Assembly: GCA_964007475.1 (NCBI GenBank)
Contig: OZ023273.1
Coordinates: 26,957,557 to 27,021,556 of the forward strand
DNA length: 64,000 nucleotides
From: Hybos culiciformis
Taxonomy: Eukaryota; Arthropoda; Insecta; Diptera; Hybotidae
Direction of reading: 5' to 3'
Shown: in pieces, positions 1 through 11,484 of the stretch
Layout: every line of letters starts with the position of its first letter
Position numbering within the stretch: the first letter of the stretch is position 1
Translations under genes and position numbers: made by a program
The notes under the pieces: model-generated
The model's database searches: none
What the model saw: the letters and a program-made list of their open reading frames with translations, nothing else
What the model was told of the DNA's origin: nothing

Positions 1-1608
1 TTGGTCTTTCGGTTTTGATGTTTTGATTTATCATTTTACAATTTCGTTTTTTTTTTTTAATTTTATTAAATAAATGCAATTTAAAAAAAAAAAATACATT
101 TATATATTTTTTTACTCAGAATTAAAATTTGTAATATTAGATATTCCAATTTTATGTTTTTATTATTGTTTTGTTTAAGAATTAACGTAAACAGATTTCT
201 TACGTAACTTTTATATGCAATTTATATATAAAAAAAAAAAACAGTTTAAAGTAAAGTAATAAACAATTGTGAGACATTTTTTAAATTATATTTCATGAGG
301 GTTTGTTAAAAAAATAATATTCTCGATAATATTAAGTAACTTAGGTATTAATTTATTCTTACCGGTATTTCATAGAACAAAAAATAATAAATTTATTATA
401 AGGTTAAGTATAATTTTAAATTAATTAATTAGTTATTCACATTTCGATTATTTCGATTATCACTTAATCATTTTTAAATTATCAAATTCAAATATAAATT
501 AATATTTAGTGATATAATCTTTTTATAAATTTGTGTATTGATTGATTGATGGATGACTATAATATTCAACGTTATAGTTAAAAGCAAAATTTATTTAAGT
601 ACTTGAGTATTTTGTACTTTATTTGACATCCGAAAAATATTTTTCCCTGTACTCACTATGTTGTAACGATTTTTTTTTATCAAAACAATATTAATGGCTT
701 ATTTATATTATTGGTACAAAATTTATAAGATAAATTATCATTTTGTTTATGTAAGTAAATGTATGTTTTTGTAACAATATAATGTAAAGTTACGTTTTTC
801 TCAATTTTAGAAAAAGAAATTAATCGCCTGTTTTTCATAATTTTCTAGCAATATGTTTATATTAGCCCCCAAACCAACCTTTCGAAAATGGATTCTCAAA
901 TGAAGAAAATATCTTTAGGTAGCCGTAAATAGATATATGTATTATACAACAAAAAAAAATGTTTTAAACCTCATTTCAACAACATCATAAATAAACTAAA
1001 TTAATGCTAGGCTTTGTTAAACGCTCGTCTAAAGAATTTGAGGGCTCCTTTGTTCTGAAATCATTGCTTACCTTTTTGGTGCGACCTAATTGGGTATATT
1101 CTCCACAAGTTTGGTCTCCTTTTTATATGAATCATGTGGAAAGAATAGAAACTGAGAAATATACATTAATAGTTCATAGAATAAGTCTTAATTGGGAACA
1201 CTATTGCTTGAGATTCATAAAACATACAATTTGATCTGTGAAACAGAAATAAATAATGCAGACAACATCTAGAACTATTAATGAAGATTTTTCAGTTCAG
1301 AACTTGGTATTTTTTGAGTAATTTTTTGGGTATAATTTTTTTTTGACAATAGAACAATAGAATAGAAAAATACATAAGTATTTTTCCTAACGACCAAAAA
1401 ACCTTGAAGTTCGCAATCGACGATCTGCCGACCACTGATCTAATCTCACATCATTGTTTAAGTCTTTTGAAATATTCATTTTTGTTTTTATTAACAATCA
1501 AATCAAATACAATTTATTTAAAATTAATTTCTTTTTTTGTACCTAATCTTAAAAGAATAATTTACTTAGTGTTTTTGTAAATTAAAATACGGTATTTTGT
1601 TTTTTTAG
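1..1608. other. upstream intron of WDR20, no feature recognised
   Basis: AT-rich DNA with no recognisable coding exon. The N-terminal WDR20 coding region was looked for here and not seen, so this is best read as intron. A 76-codon open frame at 1004-1234 has no recognisable similarity and no splice context joining it to WDR20. Confidence 0.5.
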
Positions 1609-1791
1609 GGCTCTGAATTAAGTAAGCCAATAGATAAAAAATTATATAAAGGAACAAATCCCAGTTGCCATGATTTTAATGTTACAAATGCTAATCCTGA
1701 TGGAGCTCCATTGCTAGTCGGATTTACCACCGGACAAATTCAATTAATACAACCTGGACGACGTGAGCCTGGTAAACTTTATAACGAAGAG
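1609..1791 (+). CDS. WDR20: WDR20 internal exon a
   Basis: 183 nt, 61 codons, phase 0 at the right end. It is bounded by a tttttttag acceptor and a GTGAGA donor. It encodes the block starting GSELSKPIDKK and ending KLYNEE, which matches the conserved WDR20 segment just before RLIDK. Confidence 0.9.
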
Positions 1792-4679
1792 GTGAGAAAG
1801 ATGATTGTTTATTTAAAAAATTTAAATTAAATTATATAACAAAAGTCGCAATTTTCTACTGTTCATTAAAATTAAATTCATGGATTTTTTAATTTTGAGT
1901 ATTATGATAAGGGTAGTAAGGTATACAATTTTTCGTTTAGATACGTAATTTGAATCAGAGTCAGATATTATTCTGGTCAAGTATTCTATAGTATTCTGGT
2001 CAAGTGAGAATGATTTAATTATTAATTCAAATAAGTTCCGAACTTTTGAAATTTATAATATCTGCAGTTTTTCGTGGTTTTCGCGTGCTAGTATTTTTTT
2101 GTGGTTTTTTGCAAGTTGGTCGCGATCGGAGTGATGGAGTGTTGGTCTATGAAAACCCTTACATACAATTTTTTAGAATGTTCGGTTTGGCGGTTATATA
2201 TACAAACAAATATACATTTAATTATATAATAGATTTAATATATATTCACAAAATAATCTAAATCATTCAAACAATAATTTTCTTTCTTACAGAGACTGAT
2301 TGACAAAACCAAAGTTACATGTCTGAAATGGTTACCTGGTTCTCCAAATTTATTTCTAGCTTCTCATGCATCAGGCCATTTATATTTATATAATGAAGAA
2401 TTACCATGTACAGGTACATCTCCAAACTATCAGCCGTTTAAAATGGGAGATGGTTATACAATTTTAACGTGTAAATCAAAATCTACAAGAAATCCATTAT
2501 ATAAATGGGTTTTTACTACGGAAAATTGTAGTATTAATGAATTTTGTTTTTCCCCATGTGGTACGAATTTGGCTATTGTTTCTCAGGATGGATTTTTAAG
2601 AGTTTTTCACTATGACACTATGGAATTGTTAGGTATAGCTCGGTCTTATTTTGGGGGTTTTTTGTGTGTTTGTTGGTCTCCTGATGGTAAATATATTGTT
2701 GTTGGAGGTGAAGATGATTTAGTAACAGTTTGGTCATTAATGGAGCGACGCGTTGTTGCACGTGGACAAGGACATCGCTCATGGGTGTCTGTTGTAGCGT
2801 TCGATCCATTTACAAATTCAAATTGGGATGGAGGACCCGATTTTTCAGATGATGAAAATGGAGGTGTAAATGACTATCATAGATTTTACAATGGCGATGT
2901 AGACGGTGGCGGCGATAATGGAGATGCGAACGAAAAATCAAGGCGCTCGTTTCGCAACAGCTTCCAAGTAAATAAAGATGACAAATTAGCGATCAGCTAC
3001 CGTCTAGGTTCTGTGAGTCAGGATACACAACTGTGCCTATGGGATATAACAGAAGATGTTTTGAGACATCCACTAACATTAAGGAATCGAAATAACGATA
3101 ATAACAGTAGTGTTGGTTTTAATGGGGTCCGGGATAATACTAATTGCGACATAAGCGGAAACAGCGGAAGCAGTGGTATTAATACATTACATCACCTACC
3201 TAATGGTGACATAAACGAAGTTAAAATAATAAAACCAATAAATAATAGTAATAAGAATAATATTAACAATACTAGTACCAACAATGCTAGTACCAATAAT
3301 GCTAGTAATAATAACAAATTTTTAACATCAGCAGCAACAACAACATCAACAACTAGTAATGTAGATTCTTCATCTGGTTATAATAGTTTAAATAATAAAA
3401 ATAATAATAATAGTAACTTAATAAAATTAACTAACTGCATTAATTCAATAAAATCACCATCAATTGAAACTCCACCATCAGTGAAAAGCAGTGGCAAATC
3501 ATCTTCGGAATCAAGTGCTGGTAGTATATCGGCATTTAATAGTATAACACAACGTTTATCTAATTTTAGTTTTGGTAATGATAATAATAAAACAAAGTCG
3601 GATCGTAATAGTAGTAGTCATCATAATCATAATAGAAAAACATTTAGTCTATCAAAATCAACTGGTTATCATCATCACACAAATTCAAATTTAGATGGTG
3701 GAATTTGTAGTAATAATAGTACCAGTAGTAGCAGTGTTGGAATTAAATCTAATAAAACCAATTCAACAATGTCAAGTGCAATAACTTCATATGATCCGAT
3801 GAAATTAATTGGTACCCCAGCATGCCCTAGATTTGATGAATGTCCCTTATTAGAACCTCTAATTTGTAAGAAAATTGCTCATGAACGTTTGACAGCATTA
3901 ATTTTCCGTGAGGATTGTTTTCTAACGGCTTGCCAAGATGGATTTATTTATACCTGGGCGCGACCTGGATATTCGGTAAACTTTTGAACAATGAAAAAAA
4001 AACTAGAATCATCATTGGGCACTACCAAATTATTGAGATTTTTGCTTTTTTTTAGATTTAGAAAAGAGCGTTTTTTAACAGTATGTTTTATTATTATTTA
4101 AATGGAATTTTTGTTGCAATTACTTGAAATTAAGAAAGTACATACATTATTTTATATTTTACTTTTGCATTAAAAATTAATTTAAATTTATTGCTATTAT
4201 CCGTTAATGCTTGCAGTGATTGGTCTTATGCATATTCCGTAGTTTAAAATATAAAAGAAGAATTTTAACTAAAAATATTTTTCAAATTTTATTTCTACCT
4301 TTGCAATAATAAAATAATTCAATTTTTGTTTCTACTAAAAAGAACTTTGTTCCTACATGCTGGCAATTAGAACTGTAATTTTTAATTTTTTTTTAATACC
4401 TTTTTCAATTGCGATATTTATTGTCATAGTAGTAGAACTAACACTTATTTAGATAAAATTAATATTAAAATTACTAAAACATTTATTCGAAAATCTCATT
4501 GTCAAAATCTGATATAAAATTTATATGAAATTTCCACAGGATATTTAAATTGCAATCAGAAAAAATTCTTTTTTTTTAATTTCAATATTATATATTTATA
4601 TTATATAAAATATTTACCATTTATTTTTTAAAATCTTTTGCAGAACGTTCCTAATTCAACTGGAGGAACTATAGTTTAA
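1609..4679 (+). CDS. WDR20: WDR20 (WD repeat protein 20), 5'-partial, three exons in window
   Basis: WDR20 is a WD40 protein that binds USP12 and USP46 (with WDR48/UAF1) and stimulates their deubiquitinase activity. Seen here: exons 1609-1791, 2293-3975 and 4644-4679 joined in frame give 633 residues plus stop. Diagnostic blocks are KLYKGTNPSCHDFN, VTCLKWLPGSPN, LTCKSKSTRNPL, SQDGFLRVFHYDTMEL, SYFGGFLCVCWSPDGKYIV, GGEDDLVTVWS, GHRSWVSVVAFDP, SQDTQLCLWDIT and, near the end, LLEPLICKKIAHERLTALIF and TACQDGFIYTWARPG, all in the order known for WDR20. A long Asn/Ser-rich insertion (about 3085-3780) lies between the last blades, where the vertebrate protein also has a low-complexity stretch. The N-terminal exon(s) are not found in 1-1608 and must lie upstream. 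Reading through the last donor gives a shorter alternative end at 3987. Confidence 0.93.
2293..3975 (+). CDS. WDR20: WDR20 main exon b
   Basis: 1683 nt (561 codons), entered after ttcttacag and left at a GTAAAC donor immediately after the codons for ARPGYS. It carries most WD40 blades. The reading frame is open throughout, including the long AAT/AGT codon-rich stretch, so that region is translated rather than an intron. Confidence 0.92.
3976..3987 (+). CDS. WDR20: WDR20 alternative short C-terminus by intron read-through
   Basis: If the donor at 3976 is not used, translation adds only V-N-F and stops at TGA 3985-3987. An AATAAA at 4308-4313 could serve the unspliced form. Human WDR20, as I recall it, also ends some isoforms in a short VSF-type tail, so both ends may be real. 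Confidence 0.4.
   Translation, partial: VNF
4644..4679 (+). CDS. WDR20: WDR20 terminal exon c
   Basis: After a ttttgcag acceptor, 36 nt continue in phase 0 from exon b: NVPNSTGGTIV then TAA. The phase match, good splice sites and a Gly-Thr-Val-type ending (as I recall for other WDR20 isoforms) support it. A polyadenylation signal AATAAA lies at 4918-4923. Confidence 0.7.
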   Translation, partial: NVPNSTGGTIV

Positions 4680-4917
4680 TATTAACATAAATATACATAC
4701 CTTTTAAGTTCTTATCATATATAGGTATCAGACTGTTTTTAAATTCCACAAAAAATATTATATTAATTAATTTTAAAACAATTTATCTGTTATATTGTTA
4801 CAAACGGTGTCTGTGTATCCGGTTTTGCTGAAATAATATAATAATATTTCATCAACTCCAACTTGTTGGTAAAGCAATTTCGTCAGTAAAATTTTTTTTG
4901 AACTACATTACCGACAA

Positions 4918-4923
4918 AATAAA
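4918..4923 (+). terminator. candidate polyadenylation signal of WDR20
   Basis: AATAAA about 240 nt after the long-form stop codon. Such hexamers are frequent by chance in DNA this AT-rich. Confidence 0.3.
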
Positions 4924-5103
4924 ATTAGTGGAATTTTTATTTTGAGTAAAATTATAGATTCGTACAAAAATCCAGAATAATCGGTTCGGAAGAAATGAGT
5001 CAAAAGTTAATTGCAAGTTCACATTGACTAAATTCCGGTATGTACAGCTATTATGACTGATTAATTGGATTTTACAATTTCAAATTAATGTTAGTATTAT
5101 AAC

Positions 5104-5658
5104 TTCGCTACACTTCAGGTTACCAACCATGAATTTCTTGGTTTGAAAATAGGTTGGCGAATGGGGTGACACTTATAAAAGACGGTTTGGTTTGACGTTT
5201 AAAAAAAAAAAATTTGTTTGTAAAATTTTTCATTATAAAAATATTTTGAATAATTTTATCATTTTGTGAATTTAAATTTCGTAAATTTCTCCATCTCCAT
5301 TATAATTAATTAATTTTAAAAAACTTTTTGAAAATAATAGCAAATTTTTTTTTTTTTTTAATATTTTGATTGTTTTCTTTTTTGACAACCGACAATTTAT
5401 TATTATTTTTTTTATATTGAAGCATTTTAAAGTATGATTTTTTCTGTAAATTTTCTGCAAATTGACAGGTTATACCTTTTTTTTTTTTTAAATGCAATAA
5501 AACTATGTAGTAAAATTTCTAGATTTGTGTCGAAACGACTTTCAAACCATGAAAAAAAAAAAAAAATTTATATGGCAAACCAAGTACCAAACACAGAATG
5601 AACCTACTTTTTTCTGCAAAACATGGAATTCGATGTTTGTAACCTGAAGTGTAGCGAA
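5104..5658. mobile_element. terminal-inverted-repeat element (MITE-like)
   Basis: TTCGCTACACTTCAGGTTA at 5104-5122 is exactly inverted at 5640-5658. Similarity continues inward to about 42 nt with mismatches (CCATGAATTTC against its partner near 5625). There is no coding sequence inside. No clean target-site duplication is visible, so the superfamily is open. Confidence 0.6.
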
Positions 5659-8600
5659 TTTAATATAATGGATTACGATAGAAATTGTTATACAAATCGA
5701 CGGTTAAAGCCGAGTGGTTTTCTTTACCCATCAAAATTTGGGTTCGGTTCAGGTTCAATGGCAAAAAAGTTTCTGGGTTCGGTTCGGTTTTCAAACATTG
5801 TTTAAAATTTAAAAAAATTATATTCAAACAACAACAAATGCATGCAAATATAGTAAATTTCATGATATTATACATTTAAACTGAATAATGATATAGTATT
5901 TTTTTTTCAATCATGAAAAATTTAATCAAAACGATACAAAAAAGTACTTTCTAAAAAGGTAATTTTCTTTAACGTCAAAAATGTTTTAATTTAATTGGGT
6001 TTTGTACAATTTTTTTTTTTTTTGGAAATGATTTTAAAATAAAAAAGGGCTAAATTTTGGTTTCAACTGGTTCGGATTCAGGATTAACAAAATAATGTAA
6101 ACCAAAGTGGTTCCGGGTTCGGGTTCGATTCACAGCTCTGAAATGAACCTAAAAAACTGTTTAACTTCCAATTGTGTCAAGGATTCGATCTGTGGTCTAA
6201 AAATAGATATTTGAACATAATATGAAACTAAATTTATTGAATGTGTAATTAAAAAGAAAAATTTCTCAAATAAACAGTATGAAATTGACACTTATGTTTG
6301 GAAGTTAGAGACTTAAAAGTTTTAATTTAAAAAATATATATATTTTAAGTTAAATGATTTTATTATTTAAATATGTATTAAAAATTAAAAAAAAAAAACT
6401 TAGTGTAATTTGCGAATTCAAGAAAATAATTTTTTTAAGTTGGAAAATTTGTTGACATGTATATATTTAACTAAAACTTAAAAATAAAATCGTGGCGTTC
6501 TTAAAAAGAAATTTGGTCTTTTCCTTTAATAGGCCCACTATTTTGATTTTTAGTTAAATATATGCATGCCAACAAATTGTCTAACATAAAAAAATTATTT
6601 TCTTGGATTGCAAATTATACTGAGTTTTTTAATTTCTATTTTTTAGTATGTACATGTTTCAATAATAAAATTGTGTAACTTTAAATGTTTTTTTTAAATT
6701 AATATAAATTAATTTCCAAAATCTTTTCTATTATGATATGAATTTCAAACACATGACTTTTATGGGTTGAAATCAGAAAATGTTTGATTTAAGGATGAAA
6801 AAATATAGTGTCCAGTTGTTGTTTTTGTATATAAGTATTTTTTTTTAATTTTTCAATAGTTTCTATACTAAATATAATATTTTTTTCATTTGATAAATAC
6901 CTTCGATGGATTGCTTTTAATAAAATTGCAAAGACTATATTTATTTTAAACATAATATCATGATCGATTCTTTTAAATGTATATTAAAAAATAAAAGTTT
7001 AAATTAAATGATAAAAGTAACTAATTCATGATTTTGTGGAAAATAAAAACTAAGAGATGTTTATTAAAATATTTTAATTTCGTTTGTTACATTTTAGAAT
7101 AAACACCAAAGATTGTTTGATTTCGAAATAAATATTAGTGTCCAAAATTAATGAGTGAAAAAATTATTTATGTATTGGATTTATATTTAGAAAATAATAT
7201 TATGTTTTAATTTTACAACATTTTAGAGAAATGTAGAACAAATTATCATTATAACAAAAAGTTTAGGAAAAAATCCTAAATTGTTGAGCTTTATAATAAC
7301 CTTGCAAAAAAAGTTATTTTATCTGTAGTTTTTTGTTCAGACTTTTTCAATTATTATCTTACGTCAAGTTTATGTTGAGTGTGACTGCTTGTAAAATTAC
7401 ATGATCGATGAGGAGTCTATTATCACTTAGTAAATTTCCTTTAGCGGATTAAATTTACATGCTAAAAGTGTTTACATTATGCTAATGTTTGAATAAAACT
7501 GCATATGCCAATAAGGGCTGTGTTGAAATTTCAAAAATACTTGACGGTTCTAATAATTTTTTTTATTATTTTGTGCAGTTAGATAATGAAATTTAATTTT
7601 TTACTAATAAATTTTCCCTACAAGGACTGGCTCAACTGGATTTTATAATTAATATAAGATATTTGTTACTTTTTCACTCAATTATGGTTTGAGAAATAAA
7701 TTTATTTGGAATGTTATTGGTATGTAATGTATGTGTCCTTTTTTAAACCGTTTTGTTAATTAAAAATTATATTTATTAAAATATATCAGAGAGAACATTT
7801 AAAAGATAAATTTTTACTGTGTGAAAATGTTTACTATAAATTAATAATGGCAATGGAATATTTTTAAGGAGTGAAATAATACATTTTTAAAATAATTTAT
7901 TAGTATTAAAATTTCATGTTTTATGTTTTTGTATTTCTTTTATATTTTAAAGTAACAACTTATCCGGCGAAAAATGGCTTGTTTAATCTTTTTCCGTTAA
8001 CTTAATTTCTGTTATTCACAAGAAAAATGTATTTGAAGTTCAATCAACTAATTCAACGAACACGTCGGCAAATAGAAACAGAAGAAAAAATTATGTCCTT
8101 AAAAATAATTCTACGTGAATTAAAGTAAATAATTTTTAATTTGTTTAAAGTAATACAAAAGCTAACTCAAAAATAGTAAACATTGACCTAAATTTCTGCA
8201 GTGCGGAAATTTTGAAAATAACACAATATTATCTCTGATTCCAAAAACTAAACATATATTGAAATAAGCAATAAAAATTCTATACATATACATAAATAAT
8301 AAATTATGAATGTATAAAAATTATGTACTAATAAAAATTAAGATAAAATAAATCATAAATAAAATGAAAATTATAATATTATATTGCATGGAAAAATATA
8401 TATATATAAAAAAAACAGTGATTTAATTAGAAACATCAATAATTATATTTTTTTTTATTATTTAATTTTCTTTTTAAATCTCATGCTTATTTTGTTATCA
8501 GTTTGATATGAAAATTTATTAATTTTTCAATAAATTCATAGTACTAAATTACTATTTTTTACTTTAAACTGACAAAATAAGTAGTGAAATGTTTCTATGT

Positions 8601-9823
8601 AAAATAAATTTAATATTAATTATCCTTTAAATTAATAAGTAACAAATATTAAAAAAAAAAAATTGTTTTTGTTTTGCTTTTGAAAAAATATGTAAATTTT
8701 GAAAATAAAAATTAATTTATTATTTCATCTCCTGTCAATAAATAGAAAAAAATTAAACAAACAGGATGAAAAATAAAATTTATAAGAATAACAATTGAAA
8801 CAATATACATAATAAGTTATAAATAAATGAATAATTATAAAACAAAGTTTCCATAAAATATTTAAATTATATAAAAATTATTATAAATAAAGTTTTTATT
8901 GATAAATATTGAAAACAAGAGAATTATTAAATTCAATTTATTTTAGTAATTAAAGAAAATTATGAAAACAACTATTAATTTTCTTTGAGCAATCTGAATT
9001 CATTTGACAGATTTAATTGAGATATTTGCTTTTGAAATACTTTCTTAAGCTTAATAGAAATATTTAATCAATGAAATCTGGAACTTTTTAAGTATATGAA
9101 ACAAGATATTAAAAGGAATTTTACATTGAAACTATTGAAAATATTTGTATTGAAAATATTGTGTATTTGCACACCAATCTTCAACATCTGTATTATGATT
9201 ATAGTACTAAAAAAACAATTGTTTGGAGCAAAACTCATATAAACTAAATAAAATTAAACGTACATAATTCAATACTGATTTCTGTGTAAACAATATGTGC
9301 TGAATTAAAGTATAAGACTTAAAAATGGTATATTTTTTTAAACATTATATTAATATAACCTCGCTCTTATACTCTCAACAGAAATAAAAAATTTGTGTAG
9401 TACATATTGACCGTAACACTGTTTTTCACAGAAATTATTTTTAACATCCTAGGTAAAACCTTTGACAAATAGCGTTCTAGGTTCTTAGTGTCGATCTATT
9501 CATATAATTTTCATCGAAGTCACGTTCTATACTCCATAACTCCATTCCGAATCTTAGATAGTAATTTTTTTTTTTAGGTTCTCTGAAATTTGTAATCAAA
9601 CAAACCCTAATAGTAATAATTAATAGTAATAATCATTTTGATGGAAAATGATTAGAATCCTACTCTAATTTCTAATTATTCATTTTTAAAGCTCCAATTG
9701 CTCAGTAAGCTAGACTTATAGTAGAAATTCACAGAATATGTAAATTAATTAAGCAGCATAGAAATAAAGGTTTAATTGAAAAACTTGAAAACTTTGAATA
9801 AGTTTAAATTGTAAAAATACTTC

Positions 9824-9829
9824 TTTATT
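9824..9829 (-). terminator. polyadenylation signal of YIF1
   Basis: AATAAA on the minus strand, 67 nt after the YIF1 stop codon. This is a usual distance for a short 3' UTR. Confidence 0.45.
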
Positions 9830-9895
9830 AAACAAATTTTTTTTACAAATTTAATCATTGCATACATAATGTATATAGAAACGCTTAATTTATTT

Positions 9896-10159
9896 TTAAA
9901 GTGGTTTATTTATTTCTGGGTTAACAATTTTGTCGATATTGCTGACAACTTCACGAAGTATTAAATGTTTTGACAACCAAAATGACAAAAATGCTTGAAC
10001 GCAAACCACTAAAAAGAGAAAATATAATTTTCTTTTACGTCCAATGCTGTAATCAAATTGAGTTGAATTCGGTTGAGAATTTCCATAAGGATCGTAATTA
10101 ATGCCACTTGCTGTTTGAGCATTAGCATCATTCAAAACTTTAGTTTTTAGAGTTCGTAG
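9896..10159 (-). CDS. YIF1: YIF1 exon 5 (last helix and stop)
   Basis: 264 nt from a TTTTTTAG acceptor to TAA at 9898-9896. It starts LRTLKTKVLND, as in the family (SLRTA-like), then a polar loop, the last membrane helix (LYFLFLVVCVQAFLSFWL) and a lumenal tail. Confidence 0.9.
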   Translation of the reverse strand, partial: LRTLKTKVLNDANAQTASGINYDPYGNSQPNSTQFDYSIGRKRKLYFLFLVVCVQAFLSFWLSKHLILREVVSNIDKIVNPEINKPL

Positions 10160-11436
10160 CTAAAAAAGATAAAAAATTAATTAGTTTTTGATTATTATTT
10201 TTTAACAGCTGTTCATATGTTTTTTTTCCTACATGAAATAGAAACAGTGAAAAATGTTAAAAATCTTAAATGATTGTAATCTCCATTTTCCAAAGTCTGT
10301 GCAATTTTTGAAAATTTGTTTGGTTTTATAAAGAAAATAATAATTATAATAAATGTAAATAAATAATAACAAAAACAGTTTTGGTTCCAAATAAGAATAT
10401 GTTCCTAATTAAGAAACTAGAAAAAATGTTATTTACACTTTCTTAGTCAGTTTCTAAGCAAATGGTTTTATTTACTTACCAAGAAAAATCCCAGTGACAA
10501 GCTAGTATAAATTAATGCTATGTAATAACCAGAGCTGTAGAACAATATGCTTACTGAAATACAAGCATTAATTATAACAAATTTATAGCCAGAAAATGCA
10601 ACCAAATCCAATGTTCTCAAATTAGCTGGTATATTAGCTATATACATCGTTATAGTGTAAACAATTAATTCAAATATACTATAAGCTAATGCACTTGATG
10701 CTTGGATGCCCAATTGTTCAGGACTGAATCGATTTTGCATACCCAACATTAAACCTGCTAAAACAACATATGTGATGTAAGCCATTGTTGGTATATACAA
10801 ATCTGGTGCGTTAATATCAAATCGAGGTTGAACTGGATTTTCTTGATCAAATTTTAATGACCAGTCCTACATAAAAAAAAATGTATGTTATTTGTAAATA
10901 AAATAAGAAAAAGATTTGATAGCAGCAATATTATCCATCAGAATCAATTTTTTGTTAAAAAAATTATCAAATATAAAAAAAAATTCTTATTTCGCTGGCA
11001 GCATTAAAATGAAATTGATAATTGATTTTATTTCGAAAAACTGAGATTTGAAATTAATCAACATTGAAATTTTAACTAACCTTGTGTGTAAAAGGAAAAA
11101 ATAATAAACGTAATTTATTAATGACGTATTTATTATCGACAGAAAAATAATATTTCAGACGAGTAACTGGAACCCATTTTTCAAATTGATTCTCAACTAG
11201 TTGTTTGCCTTGATCTGCTAATTTTTGACCATATTGCATTGCCATATCTAAAAATTGTGGAAAAAATTATTTAGTTTAGTGAAAAACTGACATAAGATCA
11301 ATTAATTACCCTGCACAATTGGTTGTTGGAATACAGCAAATTGTGGTGGTATATTAGAATTTGAGATTTGTCCATATTGATTTTGTTGATTAGTTGAAGG
11401 GCCGGCTGAATACATTGGATATGCTTGCTGCTGCAA

Positions 11437-11484
<48 letters not shown>

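Larger units (their letters stand above)
4680..9895. other. WDR20-YIF1 convergent intergenic region
   Basis: 5.2 kb between two convergent genes. It holds the 3' ends of both, an inverted-repeat element (5104-5658), a G/T-rich stretch with repeated GGTTCGG motifs (about 5745-6140), and a 33-codon small open frame (8027-8128). The rest is AT-rich sequence in which I see nothing. Confidence 0.6.

Noticed and set aside
1004..1234. 76-codon open frame left of WDR20 exon a
   Set aside because: No resemblance to the WDR20 N-terminus or any family I know, and no fitting donor; stop-free stretches of this size occur by chance.
2046..2261. Open frame inside the WDR20 intron
   Set aside because: It lies wholly between a good donor (1792) and acceptor (2291-2292); composition is intronic.
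6118..6132. GGTTCGATTC box resembling a tRNA T-arm / polymerase III B box
   Set aside because: No cloverleaf or A box upstream at the right distance; it is part of a GGTTCGG-rich repeat, probably one end of a decayed transposon.
5745..6140. G/T-rich GGTTCGG repeats as a complete transposon
   Set aside because: The right end (GATTCACAGCTCTG) looks like a hAT terminus but no matching left end was found, so borders cannot be set.
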